This document shows, piece after piece, positions 30,497-38,444 of a stretch of 64,000 nucleotides of DNA. Position 1 is the first letter of the stretch; every line of letters begins with the position of its first letter. The DNA is from Hymenobacter aquaticus. GTDB lineage: Bacteria; Bacteroidota; Bacteroidia; Cytophagales; Hymenobacteraceae. Below the pieces are notes generated by a model. The model worked only from the letters and a program-made list of their open reading frames with translations. It had not been told where the DNA came from and did not search any database. The stretch lies in the NCBI RefSeq assembly GCF_004765605.1, contig NZ_SRLC01000001.1, positions 1,612,001 to 1,676,000 on the forward strand, given 5' to 3'. The position numbers were made by a program, and so were the translations under genes.

Positions 30497-31336
30497 ATGC
30501 GTAAGACCACTCTGCTGACTACTGCCGCGCTACTGCTCGGCAGCGCGGCCCGCACCCTGGCTCAGACCACTGACCCCAACGATGGGAACGAAAACACGCC
30601 GTTCGTGCGCAATATTCGCCCCGACCGGCCCGGCCAAACCATCACCACCAGCATGCTCAACCCCGGCCAGTTTCAGCTGGATATGGGAGTCAGCAACCAG
30701 CCTGATGCTTTCAGTCCGGGCAGCGCCGCCAACCGGGCCCTGACGACCGGCCTGCTGCGCGTGGGCTTCTTTAACAACATTGAGCTGCGGGCTTCGCAGA
30801 GCTACCTGCCGGCCGTCGCGACGCTGGCCGCGGGGGAAACCGGCGCCGCCGCCGCCCCCTCGGGCCTCACCCCACTGACGCTGGGCGCCAAGTTCCTGGC
30901 TTCGACCAACCCTAATGCCCGCTCCCAGGTGGTGGTGCTGGCCGAAATGACCCTGCGCAACGGCGACAAATCCTTTCAGACCAAAGCCTACGAGCCGGCC
31001 GCCCGCCTGCTGGTGTCGCAGCAGCTGGGGGAGCGGTTTGGCCTGGAAGCCAACTTTGGCTTCCGGCAGCGCGGCTTCAAGGCGGCCGATACGAAGCTGG
31101 GCACCTACCTGGGCACGCTGGCCCTGAATGGGCCGCTGGGCAATTCCTTCGGCTTTTTTGCCGAAACCTACGCCACCTGGCAACAGCAGTCGAAGCTGGC
31201 CCCGGGCGTTACGTCGGGGCTGTACTGGCGGCCGTGGCCAGGCCTGCGGCTCGACGTTACGGCGGGCCGGACTTTCTCCGGGGCGCTCAGCGGCTCCACG
31301 GTGGGCGGCGGCTTAAGCATTCGGCTGCCCCGCTAG
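30497..31336 (+). CDS. Outer-membrane beta-barrel protein (phenol MetA-type)
   Basis: A 279-aa protein. A signal peptide (LLTTAALLLGSAARTLAQ) is followed by IRPDRPGQTITTSMLNPGQFQLDMGV, the usual opening of Bacteroidota transporter proteins of the phenol-degradation MetA family (shown here with one gap: after TTSM). The rest is alternating beta strands with Gly and aromatic girdles (LLRVGFFNNIELRAS, LGLEANFGFR, GLRLDVTAGRTFSG), ending GGGLSIRLPR, the C-terminal strand. Predicted substrate channel; unproven. It stands alone, with no promoter match to TAnnTTTG. Confidence 0.75.
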   Translation: MRKTTLLTTAALLLGSAARTLAQTTDPNDGNENTPFVRNIRPDRPGQTITTSMLNPGQFQLDMGVSNQPDAFSPGSAANRALTTGLLRVGFFNNIELRASQSYLPAVATLAAGETGAAAAPSGLTPLTLGAKFLASTNPNARSQVVVLAEMTLRNGDKSFQTKAYEPAARLLVSQQLGERFGLEANFGFRQRGFKAADTKLGTYLGTLALNGPLGNSFGFFAETYATWQQQSKLAPGVTSGLYWRPWPGLRLDVTAGRTFSGALSGSTVGGGLSIRLPR

Positions 31337-31412
31337 ATTCCGGCTACTTTTTTTCGGACCCAAAGGACTTTCGATGCCGGCTCAGGCGGCGCGAAATTCT
31401 TTGGGTTTATTT

Positions 31413-31444
31413 TTTGGTACTAATAAAAGATTTATTTATACTTG
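31413..31444 (+). promoter_or_regulatory. Promoter of the 31474 gene (TTTG-N20-TATACTTG)
   Basis: TTTG at 31413-31416, 20 bp, TATACTTG at 31437-31444 (one mismatch to TAnnTTTG), 29 nt before ATG 31474. Confidence 0.5.
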
Positions 31445-31473
31445 GTTTATACAACCATCTAGTACACTTCCTT

Positions 31474-31803
31474 ATGAAAAACTACTACAGCTTCGCTTGT
31501 GCCTTCTTTTTAGTAGTCGGTTCTGCTTCCGTTGCACAGGCTCAATCGGCCATGACGGTACAGTACCGCCCCAACAGCGGCCTCAGCGACCCGGAATTAC
31601 CTGACCCGCGCTACGCGGCTGCCATCGAGGTCGGGGAGCTAAAAGAGCAGGTCCAGGCCCTGACCGACGCCTACAGCCGCCTGGTGCAGGAGCACAATCT
31701 GCTGACCGACCGGATGCAGGCCCTGGAGCGGCTGGTTCGGACGGTGGGGCCGCCCCCACCCCGCGCGTTACCCAATTCTACCCTGTCCATTCGCAAGCTA
31801 TAG
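31474..31803 (+). CDS. Small exported coiled-coil protein
   Basis: A 109-aa product. The start at ATG 31474 gives a good signal peptide (MKNYYSFACAFFLVVGSASVAQAQ). A heptad-rich helix (~55-90: VGELKEQVQALTDAYSRLVQEHNLLTDRMQALERL, with gaps at every few residues in the real pattern a/d) suggests a dimeric coiled coil. The C-terminus is Pro-rich. A longer in-frame reading starts inside the previous gene region and is rejected. No family name. Confidence 0.65.
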   Translation: MKNYYSFACAFFLVVGSASVAQAQSAMTVQYRPNSGLSDPELPDPRYAAAIEVGELKEQVQALTDAYSRLVQEHNLLTDRMQALERLVRTVGPPPPRALPNSTLSIRKL

Positions 31804-31858
31804 CCCCGGCATATCCGGCACTTCCTTCTATCCTACTGTTAGCGTTATCCGCTACTAA

Positions 31859-31893
31859 AAAAGCCCGGCTCACCTTGCGTGAACCGGGCTTTT
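31859..31893 (+). terminator. Bidirectional rho-independent terminator
   Basis: AAAAGCCCGGCTCAC pairs with GTGAACCGGGCTTTT (one G-U). Confidence 0.9.
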
Positions 31894-31925
31894 GGCTTTC
31901 CCGCCGGGGCCGGCGAAGCCAGGGC

Positions 31926-33272
31926 TTACGGGCGCTGGCCGGCTACTTCGGCACTGATACGGGTGGGCGTTTGCTGGCCCGACACGATGCCGGCGGCACT
32001 GCGCGCAATGGCATTGATAACAGCCGTCATGTTGGGCAGATCCAAGCTTTCAATCTCATCGTCGACGGTGTGGTAGCGCTTGTCGGTCGGAATCTGGTCG
32101 GTGCTGATGGTGTGGGCCGGCACGCCGAGCTTGGCCAGCGTGGCGTTGTCGGAGCGGTAAAACAGGTTTTGCTCGGGGTATGGGTCGGGCTCGAAGCGAA
32201 ACGGCGTGCCGGTGAGGTTGCGCTGCAGCAGCTTGCCGAAGTCCGACTTGTCGAAGCCGGTGATGAAGGCCGTGTTGGGGCCAAACTTCGCCTGCTTGCC
32301 AATCATTTCAATGTTGAACATGGCCACGATCTGCTGGGCGTTCAACTGCCGGGAAAAGTACTGGGAGCCGAAGCCGCCCAGCTCCTCGGCGGTGAAAGCC
32401 ACGAAGATGAGCGGGCGGGCGTTGTCGTTGCGCTTTTTGAAGTATTCGGCCAGGGCTACCACGGCCGTCGTGCCGCTGGCGTCGTCGTCGGCCCCGTTGG
32501 CTATCTTGTCGCCGTTCAGCGGCTCCAGCAGGCCCAGGTGGTCGTAGTGGGCGGAGAAAACCACCTTTTCCTCGGTTCGGGCTTTGTCCTGGCCGGGCAG
32601 CACCGCCACCACGTTGCGAATCTCAACAGGGCGCACGGTCGTGTTGGCCGCCACCCGAAACTTGATGCCCGCGTTGGGCGTGGTCGTCACGACGGCTACG
32701 CAGGAATAAGGACCGGGCTTTTCGGGCTGCAAGCGGCCTTTCTTGGTATAGTTGACCAGCTTTTGGAAAGCATCGGCGTGGGCCGGGTCCAGGATGATGA
32801 GCAGGTTTTCGGTAGGCTCCAGAATCTGGCGGTAAATCTGGGCGGGCAGGGCTTGCGGGCCGATGACCATTACCCGGGCAGCCGGATCGTCCTCACTGGT
32901 CCAGTTGATCTGGGGTTGGCCCGACACCAGCAGGGCCTTGTCCTGGGGAATATTCGTGCCGTTGATGGTTACATACAAGGCGGCCGTTTTGGTTTCGTAC
33001 ACCGGAAACACCTGCTCGTAGCCCGTAGCGCCGGGCAGCGTCTCCAGGCCCAGGCGCTGAAACTCGGCGGCCAGAAACTGCGCGGCTTTCAATCCTCCCG
33101 GCTGGGTTGAGGCCCGGCCTTCCATGTCATCAGCCGCCAGGGCCCGGGCCACCCGCTCGACCGTAGCCGATGATACGCTTGGCGCGGTAGTTGTCGCAGC
33201 GGCTTTTTTCTGGGCAAAGAGCGTAGAAGAAACCAGAAAGAGAAATGAGACGATGGGAGGGAATTTTTGCAT
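31926..33272 (-). CDS. Secreted M28-family zinc metallopeptidase
   Basis: A 448-aa exported peptidase. A signal peptide (MQKFPPIVSFLFLVSSTLFAQ with the last residue removed) precedes a helical pro-region (~35-90). A PA-like insert (~110-200) and the M28 catalytic core (from ~230) follow: FSAHYDHLGLL (zinc His/Asp), NGADDDASGTTAVVALAEYF (bridging Asp), FVAFTAEELGGFGSQYF (catalytic Glu-Glu), then RSDNATLAKLGVPAHTISTD. It is of the aminopeptidase/glutamate-carboxypeptidase-like group. The start is set by the signal peptide; the 19-residue upstream extension is rejected. It diverges from the META lipoprotein gene. Confidence 0.9.
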   Translation of the reverse strand: MQKFPPIVSFLFLVSSTLFAQKKAAATTTAPSVSSATVERVARALAADDMEGRASTQPGGLKAAQFLAAEFQRLGLETLPGATGYEQVFPVYETKTAALYVTINGTNIPQDKALLVSGQPQINWTSEDDPAARVMVIGPQALPAQIYRQILEPTENLLIILDPAHADAFQKLVNYTKKGRLQPEKPGPYSCVAVVTTTPNAGIKFRVAANTTVRPVEIRNVVAVLPGQDKARTEEKVVFSAHYDHLGLLEPLNGDKIANGADDDASGTTAVVALAEYFKKRNDNARPLIFVAFTAEELGGFGSQYFSRQLNAQQIVAMFNIEMIGKQAKFGPNTAFITGFDKSDFGKLLQRNLTGTPFRFEPDPYPEQNLFYRSDNATLAKLGVPAHTISTDQIPTDKRYHTVDDEIESLDLPNMTAVINAIARSAAGIVSGQQTPTRISAEVAGQRP

Positions 33273-33366
33273 AACGCAAATTAAGCCTTTTGCTTGCTCT
33301 TGAGTAAACTTCCGTGGGTTTTCGCGCATTTTTCAACCATTTCGTCGGCAATTAGCCTGTTTTCCT

Positions 33367-33834
33367 ATGATCCGTTCGTTGTTTTCCGCCTGCAGCTTCC
33401 TGTTTCTGCTCTCAGCCTGCCAGTCGTCGATGCCGGCTGCCAGCACCAAAACCGCACCAACGACCACGCCCCCGGCCGAATTGCGCAACACGCGCTGGGT
33501 GCTGCGCCAGCTGGCCGGGCAGCCCGTGGCCACGCCGGCGGCGGGCGAGGCCTACGTGCTGCTGCGCAACGAGGAGCTGCGGGCCGAAGGCAACGGCGGA
33601 TGCAACCGGTTCCGGGGCACCTTCGAGCAGCCGGCCAACGGGCAGCTGCGCTTCGGGGCCCTGCTTTCTACCCGCATGGCCTGCGCCGATGCCCAGGGCA
33701 ACGCCACGGAAACCGGCTTTCTGGCCGCACTGACCAACACCCGCACCTATCAGATCAGCGGCGACACGCTGCGCCTGTACGCGGAGGCAACTACCACGCC
33801 GGCCGCGGTGCTGCACGCGGTGTATCTGCGGTAA
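33367..33834 (+). CDS. META-domain lipoprotein (HslJ-like)
   Basis: A 155-aa protein. The lipobox is LLSAC (Cys18). The mature META domain has LRNTRWVLRQLAG (~39-51), NGGCNRFRGTFE (~76-87) and ALLSTRMACADAQGNATE (~98-115) with the conserved Met/Ala-Cys. META domains are usually envelope-stress or heat-shock associated (HslJ in E. coli); specific role unknown. It is followed by a perfect palindromic terminator shared with pyc. Confidence 0.88.
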   Translation: MIRSLFSACSFLFLLSACQSSMPAASTKTAPTTTPPAELRNTRWVLRQLAGQPVATPAAGEAYVLLRNEELRAEGNGGCNRFRGTFEQPANGQLRFGALLSTRMACADAQGNATETGFLAALTNTRTYQISGDTLRLYAEATTTPAAVLHAVYLR

Positions 33835-33848
33835 AGTTCTGCGCCAAC

Positions 33849-33900
33849 GCAGCACAAAAAAGGCCGGACTGTCGCGACAGTCCGGCCTTTTTTGTGCTGC
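33849..33900 (+). terminator. 52-bp perfect palindrome; bidirectional terminator
   Basis: 26-bp arms without any mismatch and no loop (centre GTCGC|GACAG region). A6 and T6 flank the GGCCGGACTGTC core, so it can end both the META and pyc transcripts. Confidence 0.95.
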
Positions 33901-33909
33901 TGGCTACTG

Positions 33910-36900
33910 CTACCCCAGCGTCAGCACCAGGTCGTCGGCGTTGACCAGGGTGCCTTCGGAAAGCTGCACGCCCTGCACGGTGGTGTCGTCGGGGGCGGTG
34001 ATGGTGGTTTCCATCTTCATGGCCTCGATGATGAACAGCGGGGTATTGCGCTTGACCTGCTGCCCGCTTTCGACCAGCACCTTGGACAGCATGCCCTGCA
34101 AAGGGGCGCCCACCTGCCGGGGGTTGGCCTTGTCGATTTTCTGGTTGCGCACCGTCTTGACTTCCACCGACCGGTCGCGCACTTCCAGGTTGCGGGTCTG
34201 GCCGTTAAAGGAGAAGAACACCGTGCGGCAGCCGTCGTCGTTGACCTCGCCGATGGAGCGCAGCTTGACAATCACCGACTTGCCGCGGGCAATGTCGATG
34301 ATGGTTTCCTCGCCGGGCTTGAGGCCGTAGAAAAACACGCGGGTCGGCACCAACGACACGTCGCCAAACTCCTGCAGGTGAGCCCAGTACTGCTCAAACA
34401 CCTTCGGGTAAAGCAGATACGAAAGCAGGTCGGTGAACTTGCCGCCCGCGCCAAACTTGGCCTCGAAGGCCTTCATTTCCTTCTTGAAGTCGATGGGCTT
34501 GAGGTGCTCGTTGGGCCGGTCGGTGAAGGGCTTCTCGTCCTTGAGAATCACCTTTTGCAGCTCCCGGGGCCAGCCACCTTCGGGCTGCCCGATGTCGCCG
34601 CGGAACAGGCTCTGCACCGACTCGGGGAAGCTCAGCGTCTGGCCTTTTTCGAGCACGTCGCTGGTCGTCAGGTTGTTGGACACCATAAACAGGGCCATGT
34701 CGCCCACCACCTTTGACGACGGGGTCACCTTCACAATGTCGCCGAACAGCTCGTTTACGTCAGCAAAGGTCTTTTTCACCTGCTCGAACTTGTCGCCGAG
34801 GCCCAGCGCGGCAGCCTGGGGGCGCAGGTTGGAGTACTGCCCGCCGGGAATTTCGTGCTGGAATACTTCCGAGGTGCCGGCCTTCAGGCCCGACTCGAAC
34901 GGGTAGTAGTACTCGCGCACGGTTTCCCAGTAGTTGGAGAAATCGTTGAGGCTGTCCTGGTCGAACTCGCGGTGCCGGGGCGTGCCGCGGAACATTTCCA
35001 CCACCGAGTTGAAGTTCGGCTGGGACGTGAGGCCCGACAAGGAGCCCATAGCCACGTCGATGACGTCGACGCCGGCTTCCACGGCCTTGAGGTAGGTGGC
35101 GGGCTGCAACGACGAGGTGTCGTGGGTGTGCAGGTGAATCGGGATGCTGACCGTGTCGCGTAGGGCCGTAATAAGCTCGGTGGCCGCGTAGGGCTTGAGC
35201 AGGCCGGCCATGTCCTTGATGCAGAGGATGTGGGCCCCGGCGTCCTCAATCTGCTTGGCCAGACGCAGGTAGTAGTCGAGGGAGTATTTCTGGTTGCGCT
35301 TGGGGTCCAGAATGTCGCCGGTGTAGCAGATGGCGGCTTCGGCCAGGCCCTTGGTTTTCTTGCGCACGAAGTTGATGCAGGACTCCATGCCGGGCATCCA
35401 GTTCAGCGAGTCGAAGATGCGGAACACGTCGACGCCAGTTTCCCAGGCCTGCTGCACAAACCGCTCGGTGAGGTTGTCGGGATACGCCTTGTAGCCCACC
35501 CCGTTGGCCCCGCGGATCAGCATTTGCAGCAGAATGTTGGGCACGGCCTCCCGGATTTTAGCCAGCCGCTCCCAGGGGTCTTCGTGCAAAAAGCGCAGAG
35601 CCACGTCGAAGGTAGCCCCGCCCCATACTTCCATCGAAAACGTCTGGGGGTGCATTTTGGCGTAGCGCTCCGCCACCTTGAGCATGTCGAAGGTGCGCAT
35701 GCGGGTGGCCAGCAGGCTCTGGTGGGCGTCGCGGAAGGTGGTGTCGGTGTAGTGCACCAAGGGGTCTTCGCGCAGCCACTTGGCAAAGCCCTCGGGGCCC
35801 AACTCGGTGAGCTTATCCTTGGTGCCGGGCTGGTAGGCCGCGTCGGGGTCGAACTTGGGCAAAACCGGCTTGCGCAGCTCCTTTTTCGGGTCCAGCAGGC
35901 CCTTCACGTCGGGGTTGCCGTTGACGATAATGTCGCCGACGAAGCCCAGAATCTTGGTGCCCCGGTCCTGGCGCACCTTGAACTTGAACAGCTCCTGGTG
36001 GTCCTTGATGAAGTCCACGTTGGCCTGCCCGCTGACGAAAGTCGGGTTGGCAATGATGTTTTGCAGGAACTGGATGTTGGTGCGCACCCCACGGATGCGG
36101 AATTCGTCCAGGGTCCGGGCCATCTTCGAGGCCGCGCCTTCCAGCGTGGGCGCGTGGGCCGAGACTTTCACCAGCAGCGAGTCGAAGAAGGGCGAAATCT
36201 TGGCCCCCTGGTACACCGAGCCCTGGTCCAAGCGGATGCCGAAGCCGCCGGCCGAGCGGTAGGCCACGATGGTGCCGTAGTCGGGCTTGAAGTCGTTTTC
36301 GGGGTCTTCGGTGGTAATGCGGCACTGAATGGCGTAGCCGTTTTTCATCGGCTTGCCGCCCACTTCCAGCCCGATTTCGGGGTCGGAGAGCCGGGCGCCG
36401 TCGGCAATGTAGATCTGGGTTTTAATCAGGTCGATGCCGGTAATCATTTCCGTCACGGTGTGCTCGACCTGGATGCGGGGGTTTACCTCGATAAAGTAAA
36501 TCCGGTCCATTTCGGGATTCACCAGAAATTCGACGGTGCCCACGTTGTTGTAGTTCACGGCCCGGCCCAGGCGCAGCGCGTACTCATATAAGAGGTGGCG
36601 CATGTGGTCGGGCAGGTTCAGCGAGGGCGCTACTTCCACCACTTTCTGGTAGCGGCGCTGCACCGAGCAGTCGCGCTCGTAGAGGTGCACGATGTTGCCG
36701 TGGGTATCGGCCACGAGCTGCACTTCGATGTGCTTAGGGTTCTCAACGAACTTTTCCAGGAACACCGTGTCGTCGCCGAAGGCTTTCAGGGCCTCGTTGC
36801 GGGCCTCGAAGAAGCCCCGCTCCAGCTGCTCGTCGTCGCGGATGACGCGCATGCCCCGGCCGCCGCCGCCGCTGGCCGCTTTCAGCATCACCGGGTAGCC

Positions 36901-37359
36901 GATGCGGTTGGCTTCGCGCTGGGCCGTTTCGAAGTCGTTGAGGTCCTCAATGCTGCTTTCAATAATGGGCACCTGGCACTGCACGGCCACTTTTTTGGCG
37001 GCTACCTTGTCGCCGAGGGCTTCCATCACCTCGGGGCGGGGGCCGACGAAGATGATGCCTTCCTCGCCGCAGCGCCGGGCCAGCGTGGCATTTTCCGACA
37101 GGAAGCCGTAGCCGGGGTGAATGGCGTCGACGCCGTTGGCTTTGGCAATGCGCAAAATGCCTTCGATATCGAGGTAGGGCTTCAGCGGGTCATCGTCGCG
37201 GCCAATCTGGTAGGCTTCATCGGCTTTGTAGCGGTGCAGCGAGTAGCGGTCCTCGTAGGTGTAGAGGGCCACGGTGGGAATGCCCAGCTCGGTGGCGGCC
37301 CGTAAGACGCGGATGGCAATTTCGCCCCGGTTGGCGACCAGCAGTTTGCGGATGTTCAT
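33910..37359 (-). CDS. pyc: Pyruvate carboxylase
   Basis: A 1149-aa biotin enzyme that carboxylates pyruvate to oxaloacetate. The biotin carboxylase domain (~1-460) opens NIRKLLVANRGEIAIRVLRA and has an ATP-grasp loop KAASGGGGRGMRVI (~160-173) and NPRIQVEHTVTEMITG. The carboxyltransferase TIM barrel (~535-820) has YTDTTFRDAHQSLLATR and CIKDMAGLLKP. The biotinyl domain is at the C-terminus: IEAMKMETTI, with Lys1115 biotinylated, 34 residues from the end. Full length, no break. Single gene, with a strong terminator at its 3' end. Upstream 37360-37570 separates it from the divergent SDR. Confidence 0.98.
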   Translation of the reverse strand: MNIRKLLVANRGEIAIRVLRAATELGIPTVALYTYEDRYSLHRYKADEAYQIGRDDDPLKPYLDIEGILRIAKANGVDAIHPGYGFLSENATLARRCGEEGIIFVGPRPEVMEALGDKVAAKKVAVQCQVPIIESSIEDLNDFETAQREANRIGYPVMLKAASGGGGRGMRVIRDDEQLERGFFEARNEALKAFGDDTVFLEKFVENPKHIEVQLVADTHGNIVHLYERDCSVQRRYQKVVEVAPSLNLPDHMRHLLYEYALRLGRAVNYNNVGTVEFLVNPEMDRIYFIEVNPRIQVEHTVTEMITGIDLIKTQIYIADGARLSDPEIGLEVGGKPMKNGYAIQCRITTEDPENDFKPDYGTIVAYRSAGGFGIRLDQGSVYQGAKISPFFDSLLVKVSAHAPTLEGAASKMARTLDEFRIRGVRTNIQFLQNIIANPTFVSGQANVDFIKDHQELFKFKVRQDRGTKILGFVGDIIVNGNPDVKGLLDPKKELRKPVLPKFDPDAAYQPGTKDKLTELGPEGFAKWLREDPLVHYTDTTFRDAHQSLLATRMRTFDMLKVAERYAKMHPQTFSMEVWGGATFDVALRFLHEDPWERLAKIREAVPNILLQMLIRGANGVGYKAYPDNLTERFVQQAWETGVDVFRIFDSLNWMPGMESCINFVRKKTKGLAEAAICYTGDILDPKRNQKYSLDYYLRLAKQIEDAGAHILCIKDMAGLLKPYAATELITALRDTVSIPIHLHTHDTSSLQPATYLKAVEAGVDVIDVAMGSLSGLTSQPNFNSVVEMFRGTPRHREFDQDSLNDFSNYWETVREYYYPFESGLKAGTSEVFQHEIPGGQYSNLRPQAAALGLGDKFEQVKKTFADVNELFGDIVKVTPSSKVVGDMALFMVSNNLTTSDVLEKGQTLSFPESVQSLFRGDIGQPEGGWPRELQKVILKDEKPFTDRPNEHLKPIDFKKEMKAFEAKFGAGGKFTDLLSYLLYPKVFEQYWAHLQEFGDVSLVPTRVFFYGLKPGEETIIDIARGKSVIVKLRSIGEVNDDGCRTVFFSFNGQTRNLEVRDRSVEVKTVRNQKIDKANPRQVGAPLQGMLSKVLVESGQQVKRNTPLFIIEAMKMETTITAPDDTTVQGVQLSEGTLVNADDLVLTLG

Positions 37360-37570
37360 AGACTACGGTAGACGTGTTTGGCAGTGGAAAGAGCGTTGCG
37401 GACGGAAAGCTAGGAAAAAGGCAGGCAAACCCCAGAATTTTGCAGCGAATTTTTGCTAACTGCTGTTATTCGCAAACAAACATTCGTTATTTTCTGTCTG
37501 AAGGTTACAAGATATAAACCTTGGGCAGCCGGCTCAGTTGTCAAGGCACAACCTCGACAATTCCCTGTTC

Positions 37571-38287
37571 ATGAACTTTTCGGAGAAGAATATCCTGCTC
37601 GTCGGCGCCTCATCGGGCATCGGTCTGGCCACGACTCAGCTGCTGCACGGCCTCGGGGCCAAGCTCTTTACCATCTCCCGCCACCTCTCCCCCGAATTGG
37701 CCGAGTTGGGCACGACTCATTTGGAGGCCGACGCCACCCAGCCCCTGCCGGCCGAATTGCTGGCCCAGCTGCCCGAGACCTTGCACGGCGTGGTGTACTG
37801 CCCCGGCAGCATCAAGCTGCGACCCTTTGAGCGGATTCCGCTCGACGACTTCCGCTCCGATTTCGAGCTGAACGTGCTGGGCGCGGTGCAGATCCTGCAG
37901 GCCACGATGAAGAAGCTCAAAAAGGCCGAAGGCGCGTCGGTGGTGCTCTTCAGCACCGTGGCGGCCACTACCGGCATGAGCTTCCATACCAGCATTGCCA
38001 CGGCCAAAGCCGCCGTGGAGGGCCTCACCCGCGCCCTGGCCGCCGAGTACGCCGGCAGCAACGTCCGCGTCAACGCCATTGCCCCTTCCCTGACCAACAC
38101 GTCCCTGGCCGCGCCCCTGCTCAACTCGCCCGAAAAGGCCGAAGCCGGGGCCAAGCGCCACCCGTTGCAGCGCATCGGGCAGCCCGAGGATCTGGCTTAC
38201 ATGGCTTCTTTCCTGCTATCCGACCACAGCGGCTTTATTACCGGGCAGGTGCTGCCCGTGGATGGCGGCATGGGCAGCTTGAAGTAG
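37571..38287 (+). CDS. Atypical SDR lacking the catalytic Tyr, photolyase-linked
   Basis: A 238-aa Rossmann-fold protein. LLVGASSGIGLATTQLL (~9-25) is the cofactor loop and VVLFSTVAATTGM has the catalytic Ser. In the active-site block HTSIATAKAAVEGLTRALAAEY, split here, the position four before Lys is Ile, not Tyr, so the usual YxxxK acid is missing. A subfamily with SIAxAK here and NAIAPSLTNTSLA downstream is known to neighbour photolyase genes. The start is MNFSEKN at 37571. The next gene, 157 bp later, is indeed a photolyase. The stop TAG belongs to an inverted-repeat arm. Confidence 0.85.
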   Translation: MNFSEKNILLVGASSGIGLATTQLLHGLGAKLFTISRHLSPELAELGTTHLEADATQPLPAELLAQLPETLHGVVYCPGSIKLRPFERIPLDDFRSDFELNVLGAVQILQATMKKLKKAEGASVVLFSTVAATTGMSFHTSIATAKAAVEGLTRALAAEYAGSNVRVNAIAPSLTNTSLAAPLLNSPEKAEAGAKRHPLQRIGQPEDLAYMASFLLSDHSGFITGQVLPVDGGMGSLK

Positions 38288-38442
38288 GGGCGCGTTGCAC
38301 GCGCCCGGTCGTTGAACGACCGTTCAGCCCGTTTACCGGCTTGCTACAGGCAAGCTTGGCCAACGACAGCCTGGGCTTGCAGCCTAGTTCTAACCACTAT
38401 GTTCTGACAAACAACGACCGGGCGCGTGCAACGCGCCCCTAC
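38284..38442. repeat. Perfect 31-bp inverted repeat between SDR and photolyase
   Basis: Arms 38284-38314 and 38412-38442 are exact complements (GTAGGGGCGCGTTGCACGCG... inner edge GGTCGTTG). The left arm includes the SDR stop codon TAG, and the right arm ends 2 nt before the photolyase ATG. The apex continues GTTGAACGAC; before the right arm is GACAAACAACGA. Confidence 0.95.
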
Positions 38443-38444
38443 AC

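Noticed and set aside
35230..36591. A 453-codon plus-strand frame inside pyc
   Set aside because: It lies wholly antisense to conserved pyruvate carboxylase coding sequence.
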